Shown here piece after piece: positions 8,830 through 17,160 of a stretch of 64,000 nt of DNA. A program made the position numbers and the translations under genes. This stretch comes from Oscillatoria sp. SIO1A7 (GTDB taxonomy: Bacteria > Cyanobacteriota > Cyanobacteriia > Cyanobacteriales > Laspinemataceae). Numbering within the stretch: the first letter of the stretch is position 1; the number at the start of each line of letters is the position of its first letter. Below the pieces are notes generated by a model. The model saw only the letters and a list, made by a program, of their open reading frames with translations, ran no database searches and was not told the DNA's origin. The stretch spans positions 1 to 64,000 of the forward strand of contig JAAHFN010000023.1 of NCBI GenBank assembly GCA_010672965.1. The letters run 5' to 3'.

Positions 8830-11800
8830 TTACCAAGGACTGCCAATCATAGTGAAAGCTGCCCAGTAGTAGGGATGGGACAATACTCTGCTGTCCTCTT
8901 TTGCTGTAGCTGGACTGCTGGGCAAGGGAATGGGTTTTGCCAATCCCGTTCCATACAAGCTACCGTCTTTTATAAAGACCTCGCCCCGAATCATGGCAAT
9001 TTGGGCAAGTCTGAGGGCTTCTGCTTTGGTGGGGGTTTGGCCGAGGTGCTGGTAAAACTGACTCATTAGGCCGAGAGTGCCGCGATCGCTAACATACCAG
9101 AGACTGGCTAGAGCGGATTTTACCCCAGCGGCTACAGCCAAACCGGCAAAACCCAACTCTGCCGAAGTATCTCCTATGGCAGTTTGGCAAGCGCTCAGCA
9201 CTAGCAGCTCCAGGGGCGAGCCGCCCCCTCTTTTGCCCCAACCCATTTCCCGCAATTGTTCCAGGTTTAAGCGGCCGTCTGCTAGCTGGATGTAAGACGC
9301 TCCTGGGTCTCCGGGCTGAAACTGGGAGTGGGTGGCCAGGTGAATTATGCCAAATTGGGCGTTTTCTGAAGCAGCTTTGAGATTTGCCTTGGTAAAAGCT
9401 CGATCTAAGAATAGCTCCCCCGACCATAACCCGGAAGTTATCAAAGATAGCTCTAGGGGGACGGCGGGCAAAGGGGGATGCTCTCGAAATCGGGATGCTC
9501 CCATGCCCAGGATTCGATATTTTCTCAGGTTGGGTTCGTAGCTAGTGTCGGTGAGATTAATGCTGGGAATCAAACTGAGACTGTATTTTTCTATTAAAAA
9601 TTGGCGACCGTCATGTAGGGCAGCTAAGGGCAGCGATCGCAAACCCGCATCTACAGAAAAGAGCAAAGTATCAATGTTTTGGCTAGCTAAAAGTCCCTCC
9701 ATTGGCTCAATTATCAGTTTGTATAGCTCTTGGGCTGGTTCCAGATAGCCGTCCCCTTCCGGACTGATTGATATTGCTGCTGAGAGCCGCTCCGATAGCT
9801 CTAGCAATTGCTCCCTTTTTTTCTTCACAGAAAAACGCGCCGCTGTCGAACCGGGGGAGACGAGGATTATTTCTAGCTCTGTCTCTTGGGAAACTACATA
9901 AGCGATCGCTGGCTTTTTCCCGGAGAGCCTCTCTATTCGTCCCAGAGTTTCGCGAATAGTCTCCACGCTCCCAGAGTCGTCGCCCGGACGAGTTAGTGGT
10001 TCAAACTCCTGAGCAAATAATTGCTCCACAAATAAGACCAAACCTTCCGAATCTAGAGCGGCAAAATCTGGTTGCCCCCCTGCTCTTGCTTCTCCTGTCC
10101 CAGAGGGCGTCTCATTATTATTTGTTTGGTCTTCTATCTGGTTCGTCTTCGCACTATTCTGCGCCGATGTATCCCCAGTTGTTTCTACTGGTTGCAGGTC
10201 CACTATTGGTTGCGGATCGGCTACTGCTTGCCCCCCTGCTCCCACAGTCCCCTGCCCCCCTGCTTCTAATTGCGGGTCGGCTACTGGTTGCGGGTCGGCT
10301 ACTGGTTCTGCTGCTGCTTGCCCCCCTGCTCCCACAGTCCCCTGCCCCCCTGCTTCTAATTGCGGGTCGGCTACTGGTTGCGGGTCTGCACCGAAACTGC
10401 CCTGCCCCCCTGCTCCCACAGTCCCCTGCCCCCCTGCTCCTAATTGCCGGTCGGCTACTGGTTGCGGATCGGCTACTGCTTGCCCCCCTGCTCCTCCGCT
10501 CCCTGCTACTAATGGCGGGTCGGCTACTGGTTGCGGGTCTGCACCGAAACTGCCCTGCCCCCCTGCTCCCCCGTTCCCCTGCCCCGTTCCTCCGTTCCCC
10601 TGGGGCTCGGCAGGTATGACTACTGGATCGCTCGTAGGATCCAGAGGTTGTGGCTCTGGCAGAGGTTCTTCGGGAGTTTCTTGTGGAGGTTCTGGCGGCT
10701 GAGCGACAGTGCCATTGGTGATAATCGAAAAAGTATCTTCTTGGAAACTGCCAGGGAAAGTACGCTCTGGTAAAACAGCTAACTCCCCAGTATCTATAGC
10801 AGAGCCAGTTCCGTTTTCCGTCGCATCCCCGACTATAAAAGGAATCCCCGCCGCGCCTCCACCATGCTCGATGGTTACCGAGCCGGTTGCTCTAATCCTA
10901 TTGGCCACGGATACGGTTCCCTCTGGGGCCGAGAGGATAACCGTTTCGCTGTTAGAGATGCTGGCGATCGCAATACTCCCCCCAGAAGCAGCTCCACTGG
11001 AAATAAATATCGTCCCTCCTCCACCGCCAAAGGAACCGGGCACCAGATTCGGTTCTGCTATTTCTTCTACTCCCGCTCGCAAGATAACAGCGGCCTGGGT
11101 CTGTAGGATGCGCGCATCGGCATCGTCCCCGACTAGGGTTGTATCCGGGCCGACTATAGAAATATCGCCGCCAAAGATGTTTCCTCCAGCTTCTATTTTC
11201 AGGGAGACCCCAGAGTAGTCGCCAAAAACAACATCCCCCCGGGCGCTGATTATCGGGTCGAATAGGCTCAGGAACTGACCGGGCTCGCCAGTGGCAGTGG
11301 AGAGCCTGAAGCTGCCGCCAGCTCTGAAGTGAGAGTCTCCAGAAAAATTGCCTGTTCCGGCGATCGCAACGATATCTCCCAAAGCTTGGAAAGGAGGGTT
11401 ATCGGCGGCTTCGGGAGATAGAGCCAAAATATCTATATCTTCTCCGGCGGCTATCTGTAGTTCGTTCCCGGCTCTGGCAGCGAACAGTTGCTCGCCGCTA
11501 TCCCTAATCCGCACGGTTCCATCGGCAATAAGTCTTATATCTCCATTGCCGCTCAGCTCGGTTCCCAGCAAAGTTAGATCGTTCGCGGCTTGCAGCAACA
11601 ACGTCCCCGTCTCTATCTCTGCGTTTTGCAAAGCAACATCTCCGCTTTCCACTGCAATCCCCGAACCCGTTAGCCGCACGGTCCCACTTCCATCTATCTC
11701 CACGGCGCTGGCATGGCCGCCAACGCCTCCGGTCAGCAGTTTCGGCAGGGAAAGGACTGGCGGCACCGATGGATTTTCATTGCCAAGATTTTCATTACCA

Positions 11801-12588
11801 AGCACTGGGGTTTCTATTTCCAGGCTGAGAACTTGTCCCGGCCCAGACAGGCGCAGAAGTCCTTTATATATAGAAGCGACAATTACTTGGCCGGAGGGTG
11901 CCTGCAGTCCGCCTTCTGAAATAACCCTGTTGCCAATTAGGGCAAGCCGTTTTCCTTCTCCAACTGATAGCTGTCCCTGGTTTAGGACTATGGCCGACCC
12001 GCTCGGGAAAAAGAAACCGCTGGGGCTCCCTACTAAGTTCTGGTAAGAGGAAGTATTGCCTAGAGTTAGCTCTCGGTCTCCAAAAATAACCCCTCCGGCG
12101 CTGGTTGCGAAGAAGTCGCCCGGTACGTTTAGCCTCGCTCCCGGACCCAATACCAATCCGGCCGGATTGATTAAGAATAAGTTCGAGGAGCCGCCGATTA
12201 CCTCGATGGTGCCGTCGATGCGCGATATTTCACCGCCAACTATTAAGGCAAGTATGTTCTGGATTTCTGGAACTGTATGAAATTGGGCGGCGATACCGGG
12301 GGGTATGTCAAGTTTTTGTAGTTGGTGAAACAGATTTGTGCGATCGGACGAGAGTTTTCCTCCTTCTATATGGATGCGATCGCCTTGTCTCCTTATTTCC
12401 GTGCCTCCTTGGGGTACGGGCACTATCGACTGAGCCCGCACTCTTCCCCAAGGAGCCTGCACGGCGATAAAACTCACAAGTAAGGAGCCAGCCAAAACGG
12501 CTCCCAACCAAATTTTGCTTTTGACCGATACCGTAGTGCTTCCGCCTAGTGACTGCATCAGATAATCCCCAGAGTTATCTTTGACCAA
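8830..12588 (-). CDS. Filamentous haemagglutinin-type exoprotein with C-terminal CHAT protease domain
   Basis: The 1252-residue protein has a signal peptide (hydrophobic about residues 28-45, cleavage near RAQS). A haemagglutinin/TPS secretion domain follows (about 55-300), with NLFLINPAGLVLGPGARL and GDFFATSAGG, then a beta-helix-like part (to about 600). A low-complexity region (about 620-880) of VADPQ and GGQGTVGAGG repeats comes next, then a CHAT caspase-like domain (about 950-1252) with catalytic His in HLATH (1083-1087) and Cys in SACQTAIGD (Cys1134). TPS domains direct export through a TpsB pore, so the protease would be delivered to the cell surface. No TpsB gene is in the window. The start may instead be the ATG at 12558 (MQSLGGSTT). 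Substrate unknown. Confidence 0.85.
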   Translation of the reverse strand: MVKDNSGDYLMQSLGGSTTVSVKSKIWLGAVLAGSLLVSFIAVQAPWGRVRAQSIVPVPQGGTEIRRQGDRIHIEGGKLSSDRTNLFHQLQKLDIPPGIAAQFHTVPEIQNILALIVGGEISRIDGTIEVIGGSSNLFLINPAGLVLGPGARLNVPGDFFATSAGGVIFGDRELTLGNTSSYQNLVGSPSGFFFPSGSAIVLNQGQLSVGEGKRLALIGNRVISEGGLQAPSGQVIVASIYKGLLRLSGPGQVLSLEIETPVLGNENLGNENPSVPPVLSLPKLLTGGVGGHASAVEIDGSGTVRLTGSGIAVESGDVALQNAEIETGTLLLQAANDLTLLGTELSGNGDIRLIADGTVRIRDSGEQLFAARAGNELQIAAGEDIDILALSPEAADNPPFQALGDIVAIAGTGNFSGDSHFRAGGSFRLSTATGEPGQFLSLFDPIISARGDVVFGDYSGVSLKIEAGGNIFGGDISIVGPDTTLVGDDADARILQTQAAVILRAGVEEIAEPNLVPGSFGGGGGTIFISSGAASGGSIAIASISNSETVILSAPEGTVSVANRIRATGSVTIEHGGGAAGIPFIVGDATENGTGSAIDTGELAVLPERTFPGSFQEDTFSIITNGTVAQPPEPPQETPEEPLPEPQPLDPTSDPVVIPAEPQGNGGTGQGNGGAGGQGSFGADPQPVADPPLVAGSGGAGGQAVADPQPVADRQLGAGGQGTVGAGGQGSFGADPQPVADPQLEAGGQGTVGAGGQAAAEPVADPQPVADPQLEAGGQGTVGAGGQAVADPQPIVDLQPVETTGDTSAQNSAKTNQIEDQTNNNETPSGTGEARAGGQPDFAALDSEGLVLFVEQLFAQEFEPLTRPGDDSGSVETIRETLGRIERLSGKKPAIAYVVSQETELEIILVSPGSTAARFSVKKKREQLLELSERLSAAISISPEGDGYLEPAQELYKLIIEPMEGLLASQNIDTLLFSVDAGLRSLPLAALHDGRQFLIEKYSLSLIPSINLTDTSYEPNLRKYRILGMGASRFREHPPLPAVPLELSLITSGLWSGELFLDRAFTKANLKAASENAQFGIIHLATHSQFQPGDPGASYIQLADGRLNLEQLREMGWGKRGGGSPLELLVLSACQTAIGDTSAELGFAGLAVAAGVKSALASLWYVSDRGTLGLMSQFYQHLGQTPTKAEALRLAQIAMIRGEVFIKDGSLYGTGLAKPIPLPSSPATAKEDSRVLSHPYYWAAFTMIGSPW
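10200..10600. repeat. In-gene tandem repeats coding Pro/Gly-rich linker
   Basis: Within the CHAT gene, units such as CCCTGCCCCCCTGCT and GCGGGTCGGCTACTGGTT recur many times in frame and code the ADPQPVADPQ and GGQGTVGAGG linker. The unit order is shuffled, which points to slippage or recombination. The array length probably varies between strains. Confidence 0.85.
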
Positions 12589-13001
12589 ATGGAAATTTTC
12601 AATTTATTTCTTGACGGACGTTGCCAAAAAAGCTTTCAGCTCTCAGCTTTCAGCGTTCAGCTTAGGGACAAGAGGTCAAAGCCGCCGTCTCGGGAAGCCA
12701 GCCGGCCAAGGGGGGAGCCGGGGGCGGCTACACAAACTCTCGCCCAAAAGAGCAAATGAATGGCAAAAGTGAAATGCTCCCCTGCGATCGCCCTCCTTAT
12801 TCCCAAATATCCAGGGAATTATATGGATTTATGATATGATAGCACTCCGGAGCCGGGTAACTGTTTCGCCAGCCATACTTCAACTAAAGCAAGCATTAAC
12901 AACAGTAGCCAGAAACCCGATTGACGGTCGCATTGCCAACATGAAACTATCGGATAGTATATCGCAGGATATAGGAAAAAAGTTAGCCTACAAAAAAATA
13001 C
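12589..13001. other. Intergenic region upstream of the UPF0175 gene
   Basis: No gene seen. Contains AGCTCTCAGCTTTCAG tandem bits (about 12632-12662), a GC-rich GCCGCC...GGCGGC inverted repeat (about 12680-12730), and a GTGAAATGCTCCC end of the MITE-D type (about 12769-12782). The last 200 bp are AT-rich and probably hold the promoter of the UPF0175 gene. Confidence 0.5.
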
Positions 13002-13262
13002 ATGAATACCATTAATTTAAAAATACCCGTTGAATCAGTAAACCAAGGAGAAAAAGCAGTTCTCATAGAAGTAGGCATCCAGCTATATAAACAAAAAATA
13101 TTCACCTTCGGCCAAGTCCGTCGCTTGCTGAATGTTTCTGTCTGGGAACTGCAAAAAATTTTAGGAGAACATAAAATAGAACGGCATTATGAAGAAGCAG
13201 ATTTAGCGGAAGATTTGGCATCTATTGAAAGAGGAGATTGGGAAGCATTTTTGTTTTTTTGA
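13002..13262 (+). CDS. UPF0175 family protein (putative antitoxin/regulator)
   Basis: 86 residues with the UPF0175 pattern: an N-terminal beta strand (LKIPV), a helix (VLIEVGIQLYKQ), then FTFGQVRRLLNVSVWELQKILGEH, a helix-turn-helix-like unit, and an acidic tail (EEADLAEDLASIE). Members are small DNA-binding-like proteins often paired with PIN-domain or DUF3368 toxins. No such partner follows here: the next gene is 264 bp away and is a YbjN-like protein. This looks like a solitary copy. Confidence 0.8.
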   Translation: MNTINLKIPVESVNQGEKAVLIEVGIQLYKQKIFTFGQVRRLLNVSVWELQKILGEHKIERHYEEADLAEDLASIERGDWEAFLFF

Positions 13263-13270
13263 GAGATTTA

Positions 13271-13344
13271 CGAAACCGGTTTTTTGCGAAAAACCCGGTT
13301 TCTGGCGGGCGGACTCAACGCCTGTTGCGCGATCGCGCAACAGG
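13271..13344. repeat. Two palindromes: CCGGTTTTTT hairpin and HIP1-centred palindrome
   Basis: About 13273-13304 is a GAAACCGGTTTTTTGCGAAAAACCCGGTTTC hairpin of the family also seen near 40.9-41.1 and 41.6 kb. 13321-13344 is a perfect 24-bp palindrome, CCTGTTGCGCGA followed by its complement, centred on a HIP1 core. Both lie just after the UPF0175 stop and could act as a terminator; neither has a U tract. Confidence 0.7.
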
Positions 13345-13526
13345 TCAGGCGTTCTCAAAAGGTGACAAGCTAATGGGGCCATTAGGCACTTATTCCTGGA
13401 GGAGAGGCTCCGAGCAAGTGATAAGGCGAGCTGTTAGGAAGCTTAGCTGGTAAGGGGTTGATAAGGAACGCGATCGAGCTATTCTAAGATAAGAAAGATA
13501 AAACTAATCTGCATATAGGAAAGTTT

Positions 13527-14009
13527 ATGACCGTACAAGAGGCAACCGCGATCGCCCAAGAGTCCCTCGACAACCAGTTCAGCTTAGAATCTATCCCAGT
13601 TAACTATGTAGAAGAGATTGAAACAGTCATTGCTGGCATGGCTGAAGAGCAAAAGGTGAAGTTTGGCCACAGCCCAGAAGCTGGCTATCGTTGGAAATTT
13701 AAGTACGGCACAGTTGACGTATTCATTCAACTGACGGGAACAACTGATGATGATTACTTTACCGTTTGGTCTTCGGTATTGCCACTGCCAGCCAATAACG
13801 AACTCAAACTGATGCGCTTGCTCCTGGAGATGAACTGGACCAGCACATTCGAGGCCCGTTATGCAATTGTGGACAATCGAGTGGTAATCCTATCGAGTCG
13901 CACGGTAGCGGACCTATCTCCCGTGGAAATATCGAGAAGTATTACTATAGTAGCAACTTTGGCTGACGAAAGCGACGAGCCCCTAACAGAAGAATTTGGG
14001 ATAAAATGA
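13527..14009 (+). CDS. YbjN domain-containing protein
   Basis: 160 residues matching the YbjN/type III secretion chaperone-like fold found throughout cyanobacteria: an N-terminal helix (about 3-35), a beta-rich centre with WKFKYGTVDVFIQL and YFTVWSSVLPLP, and a helix-strand end with LNEMNW-like LLLEMNWTSTFEARYAIVDNRVVI. The molecular role is unknown; in cyanobacteria the family is thought to act as chaperone or regulator. The stop codon overlaps the ATG of the lipoate ligase gene (ATGA at 14006-14009), so the two are translationally coupled. Confidence 0.8.
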   Translation: MTVQEATAIAQESLDNQFSLESIPVNYVEEIETVIAGMAEEQKVKFGHSPEAGYRWKFKYGTVDVFIQLTGTTDDDYFTVWSSVLPLPANNELKLMRLLLEMNWTSTFEARYAIVDNRVVILSSRTVADLSPVEISRSITIVATLADESDEPLTEEFGIK

Positions 14010-14788
14010 AGCCGGCGACAAACCATGAAATTTCCCATTCTCGTTGGCGTTTGATTCCCCCATTGCAAGCAAGCGGGGAAGTTCAAATGGCTATCGATCG
14101 CTGGCTGATAGAGCAGCACCGATTGGGAAAGCATCCACCGGCGCTGCGTTTTTATACTTGGTCGCCAGTAGCGATTTCTTTAGGCTATCACCAGCGCCAA
14201 ACGCCAGATTTTTGGCAGAATTTGGTCTGGAAAAAAGAGCCGGTGCAGCAAGTACGGCGGCCAACAGGGGGACGGGCAGTGCTACATCAGGGAGACCTAA
14301 CTTATATGGTGGTGACTTCAGGGTTGCCCAAAGCAAGGTTGCAAGCCTATAAAATCTTATGCGATTTTTTAATTCAGGGCTGGAAAGAACTTGGGGTAGA
14401 GCTATTTCTAGGCACGGCGAAACGGATAGAGGGAGCTAATCCCAATTGTTTTGGCAGTGCCACTGGAGCAGATTTGGTTTTTGAGGACGGGACTAAATTT
14501 ATTGGCAGCGCTCAGCTCAGAGTTGATGGCGCAATTTTGCAGCATGGCTCGATGCAACTAGAACCAGATGCCGAGCTGATAGCCAGAGTTTTTGGCAGCG
14601 ATCGCTCAAAACTTTTTTTACCTATTTGCCAGAAATATCCTCACCTACCCCCCTGCTCCGAGGAGCTTATCGAAAAGGCGATCGATGCTTTGGTTGCTGC
14701 TTGTAGTTCTTGCTTTGGTGCCGAGCTGGTAGTAGAACCTCTTTGCGATCGCGAATGGGCAGAAATATTGGCAAAAGGCGATCGCTAG
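14006..14788 (+). CDS. Lipoate-protein ligase A-type protein
   Basis: 260 residues of the biotin/lipoate A/B ligase family. Visible family features are AIDRWLIE near the N-terminus (about 31-38), LRFYTWSPVAISLGYHQ (about 47-63), the conserved RRPTGGRAVLHQGDLTY (about 83-99), and the lysine-containing FIGSAQLR segment (about 165-172). It should attach lipoate or octanoate to carrier domains such as those of pyruvate dehydrogenase or the glycine cleavage system. Its first codon overlaps the stop of the YbjN-like gene, so the pair is likely one operon. Whether it transfers lipoate, octanoate or another acyl group cannot be read from the sequence. Confidence 0.85.
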   Translation: MKPATNHEISHSRWRLIPPLQASGEVQMAIDRWLIEQHRLGKHPPALRFYTWSPVAISLGYHQRQTPDFWQNLVWKKEPVQQVRRPTGGRAVLHQGDLTYMVVTSGLPKARLQAYKILCDFLIQGWKELGVELFLGTAKRIEGANPNCFGSATGADLVFEDGTKFIGSAQLRVDGAILQHGSMQLEPDAELIARVFGSDRSKLFLPICQKYPHLPPCSEELIEKAIDALVAACSSCFGAELVVEPLCDREWAEILAKGDR

Positions 14789-14853
14789 TATTAGTTATAA
14801 AAACAGCTCGCGTCCCCGACCTGACGCTGCGATTCTCCCCCAATAAAACCGAT

Positions 14854-15144
14854 ATGAAATATATTCTCCTACTATTCTTAATTTTATTTTTTGCCGTGGC
14901 TCTGCCTGCAGAAGCATCCTTGTGTCGCAACTACAATGGCAATTCAATTTGTATTATCAGCATCAAACGGAGCGCTAAGTATTATTGGAGATACAGAGCA
15001 GCCGTAAGCGTGAATGGTATTGCCAGACCAATAGAGGTTTATAATTGCCGCGATCGCCAGAGAATTCGCCAAGATGGATCGGTTGTTTCTTTCGAGCCGG
15101 ACGGTGCTGGCGAATTTATCTGCAATACCCTCAAGAAGAATTGA
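14854..15144 (+). CDS. Small secreted protein, unknown function
   Basis: 96 residues from the ATG at 14854. It has a clear signal peptide (MKYILLLFLILFFAVALPAEA) and a mature part of about 75 residues with four cysteines (LCRNY, ICIIS, NCRDR, FICNT) that could form two disulphides. The frame is open upstream, but that part overlaps the lipoate ligase gene and has no signal peptide at its start, so the inner ATG is preferred. I do not recognise the family. It follows the ligase gene by 65 bp and may be co-transcribed. Confidence 0.7.
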   Translation: MKYILLLFLILFFAVALPAEASLCRNYNGNSICIISIKRSAKYYWRYRAAVSVNGIARPIEVYNCRDRQRIRQDGSVVSFEPDGAGEFICNTLKKN

Positions 15145-15180
15145 AAAGCTACTCTCGAAACCGGAGGCGACTCCCGTTGC

Positions 15181-15318
15181 TATAGCGGTTCTCAAATTGA
15201 TGTAAATGTCTGGGGCGAAGCATCCAGTACGGAAATTACCGTTATACAGCCGAGATAGTTACGGGGATGCTGTCGCCCCTACGTTTTCGTTCATTATACT
15301 AATTTGAGAAACGCTATA
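15181..15318. repeat. MITE-C copy
   Basis: 138 bp bounded by TATAGCGGTTCTCAAATT and ATTTGAGAAACGCTATA. Internal arms are GGGGCGAAGCATCC and GGGGATGCTGTCGCCCC. It ends 10 bp before the antitoxin stop codon. Confidence 0.85.
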
Positions 15319-15327
15319 TTGGCATCC

Positions 15328-15657
15328 CTATTGCCCGTTATCCGAATTCGTAGTAACCGATAGCTTCAGTCCCAGCTCTTCTAGCCAAAGACTTAAATGG
15401 TAAATTTCTCGACTTCCTTCTACCGATAGCAGGCTATCTAGTTTTTCTAAATGCTCTTTGGCTCGCGCTGCGGGCATCCTCGTTTCCCCAAGTGCCTCGG
15501 CCACATCCTGGAGCGCGTGTTTTAGCAATTCCGGTTCTGGGTCTTCTTCTTCCATAATTGCAGTCAGGTAGCCTGCTGCATCTTCGGGGTCCTTCCTTAA
15601 CCTAGAAATGAGAAAATCGTGGTAGCTCAAACTTTTACTTTTAGGTCTGGTTTGCAT
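15328..15657 (-). CDS. Addiction-module antidote (HigA-like/HI1420 family) antitoxin
   Basis: From the ATG at 15657 the protein has 109 residues. It shows the antidote family pattern: SYHDFLISRLRKDPEDAAGYLTAI, then DPELLKHALQDVAEALG, an altered HTH region, and the closing LWLEELGLKLSV. The frame is open for 25 more codons upstream, but that part is the out-of-frame end of the toxin gene. The start overlaps the 3' end of the toxin pseudogene by 17 bp, the usual coupled toxin-then-antitoxin order. The toxin is destroyed by inserted elements, so this antitoxin is now orphaned. The HTH region is less canonical than in typical members (EALGETRMPAARAKEHLEKL). Confidence 0.75.
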   Translation of the reverse strand: MQTRPKSKSLSYHDFLISRLRKDPEDAAGYLTAIMEEEDPEPELLKHALQDVAEALGETRMPAARAKEHLEKLDSLLSVEGSREIYHLSLWLEELGLKLSVTTNSDNGQ

Positions 15658-16042
15658 TTCGACTCCTATATTCTGTCCAGTATTCTCTAGCCGTCTCAAT
15701 ATCTTGCTGTTGCGTGCCTTTTTCTCCACCACAGAGAAGAAGGACTAGAGTGGTCCCGGATTGTCCAAAATAGATTCGGTAGCCAGGACCATAGCTTATA
15801 TCAAATCCGGTTAATTACCCATAAATCCCGTAGGGGCGGTGCCCCCGTGCCCGCCCCAGACCAACCGGAGCGGCCGGGGCGGGCACGGGGAACCCCTACA
15901 GATACTGTGACTGTTTAACCGGATTTGATATTATCCTCAATTCGCAGACTCCTTCTCCTACGGAACGATAGTCTCCCAAATTTCCCTCGGTTACTCGGGT
16001 GAGTCTGACTCGATTTGCTAGATTTATTGTATTTGCTTTTTC
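15641..16042 (-). pseudogene. HigB/RelE-type toxin disrupted by MITE-A and truncated by MITE-B
   Basis: On the minus strand, 16042 to 15934 codes NLGDYRSVGEGVCELRI and 15795 to 15641 codes YGPGYRIYFGQSG, then LVLLLCGGEKGTQQQDI and AREYWTEYR. Together these form the phage Gp49-like/HigB toxin, ending 17 bp inside the antitoxin gene. Between ELRI and YGPGYR sits a 132-bp MITE-A copy flanked by TTA; removing it and one TTA restores ELRISYGPGYR exactly. The element adds 45 codons and an in-frame TAG. The first 20 or so residues are missing because a MITE-B copy (16043-16132) abuts the 5' side. The toxin is therefore dead. Confidence 0.85.
15799..15930. mobile_element. MITE-A copy inside the toxin gene
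   Basis: 132 bp with perfect 16-bp terminal inverted repeats, TATCAAATCCGGTTAA and TTAACCGGATTTGATA, flanked by a TTA direct repeat (15796-15798 and 15931-15933). The inside holds a GTAGGGGCGGTGCCCC/GGGCACGGGG inverted pair and no open frame. Terminal repeats plus a 3-bp duplication are the marks of a transposed miniature element; the mobilising transposase is not in the window. Confidence 0.9.
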
Positions 16043-16132
16043 AGGACTTACGCATTACCCCTATGTCTGGTAGGGGCGATTCGCGAATCGCCCCTACACT
16101 TAGTGTTGCATAAGACAATTTGCGTAAGTCCT
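16043..16132. mobile_element. MITE-B copy
   Basis: 90 bp with perfect 12-bp terminal inverted repeats AGGACTTACGCA and TGCGTAAGTCCT. The middle is a TAGGGGCGATTCGCGAATCGCCCCTA palindrome (longer than the arms), with no coding capacity. It separates the toxin remnant from the CBS gene and lies in the latter's upstream region. Confidence 0.9.
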
Positions 16133-16164
16133 ATTTTTGTATCTGCTTTTTTGGAGCGATCGCC

Positions 16165-17043
16165 ATGAGTTCAGCAAATCCAGCAAATCCAGCAAATCCA
16201 GCAAATCAAATACCCTGGGAAGTTCGACCGCTAGAGGGAGGAGCGAGCGAAACTTTCCTGGCTCTAGAAGCGGCAATGCCAGTTGTCTCGATCGCCAGCT
16301 TAAACCTAAAAACTTGCCAGATATCCGACAGAGTAGCAGAAGTCTTGGCTCGGCCAGAGCTAGAAAAATTCGATTATATTCCCGCGAGCGATCGCGATAG
16401 AATTGTCGGAGTTTTGCATCGCCCAGAAGCTGGCCAAAGGGGAAATAGCCGGGATATCTCGGAAGACATCTCAGTCCGGGAAGCAATGCAACCCTTGGAT
16501 GAGTCTCTTCTTATCTCGGCCAATGCCAGTTTGCTCTCTTATATAGAAAATGCCGATCGCTCCTTTTACCGTTTGGTTGCTCGGGAAGAAGAAATTATCG
16601 GCATAGTCACCCCGAGCGACTTGCAAAAATTCCCGGTGCGTCCTTTACTATTCTGCGCGATCGCTCTTGTAGAACTGCTCTTAGCCGAGTGGTTGCGCCA
16701 AAATTATCGACAAGAAGACTGGCTGGCAGTCCTGTCTGAGAAACGCAGGGCAATAATCGCCCAAAGATGGCTGGATTGGGGTTCCGACAATACAGCCCTA
16801 GATTTAGTCAGCGTCACGGAATTTTGCGACAAGCGAGATGCAGCCCTCAATCTCGGTGCCTTTGCCAGTAAGAATGCAGCCAGAAAAAAACTAAAAGATA
16901 TTGAATGGTTGCGTCATGCTGTCATGCATTCGGGGGATTATGCCCTGACCCCAGAAAATGCCCAGCGGGTTTCGCGAACTATGCGTCAAGCCCGAGAAGC
17001 GATCGTCATTCTCCAGAATGCTTTGGGGGATGCTTTGGGGTAA
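16165..17043 (+). CDS. CBS-domain-like protein
   Basis: 292 residues from the ATG at 16165, chosen because a GGAG box lies 9 bp upstream and because the longer frame starts inside MITE-B. The N-terminus has a short SANPANPANPANQ repeat coded by a CCAGCAAAT tandem. Residues about 30-165 resemble a CBS pair: VVSIASLNLKTCQISDRVAEVLARPELEKFDYIPA, then DISVREAMQPLDESLLISANASLLSYIENA and EEIIGIVTPSDLQKFPVRP. The C-terminal half is helical and unassigned (RRAIIAQRWLDWGSDNTALDLVSVTEF). CBS pairs usually sense adenosyl nucleotides; a regulatory role is inferred only. Confidence 0.7.
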   Translation: MSSANPANPANPANQIPWEVRPLEGGASETFLALEAAMPVVSIASLNLKTCQISDRVAEVLARPELEKFDYIPASDRDRIVGVLHRPEAGQRGNSRDISEDISVREAMQPLDESLLISANASLLSYIENADRSFYRLVAREEEIIGIVTPSDLQKFPVRPLLFCAIALVELLLAEWLRQNYRQEDWLAVLSEKRRAIIAQRWLDWGSDNTALDLVSVTEFCDKRDAALNLGAFASKNAARKKLKDIEWLRHAVMHSGDYALTPENAQRVSRTMRQAREAIVILQNALGDALG

Positions 17044-17160
17044 GACATGGAGGGAGATGGGCGATTTTTGCGTAAGGATAGGCAATTTTTGGCGAAAGAT
17101 GGGGAAGGATTGGGATAAATTAAAACAAACAGTAAAGTAAAGAATATTCCCCAAAAAGAC

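Noticed and set aside
9996-10619. Long plus-strand open frame over the CHAT gene repeats
   Set aside because: It is opposite the GC-rich in-gene repeat array, where stop codons are rare in all frames; its product is a leucine/alanine/proline tandem without features.
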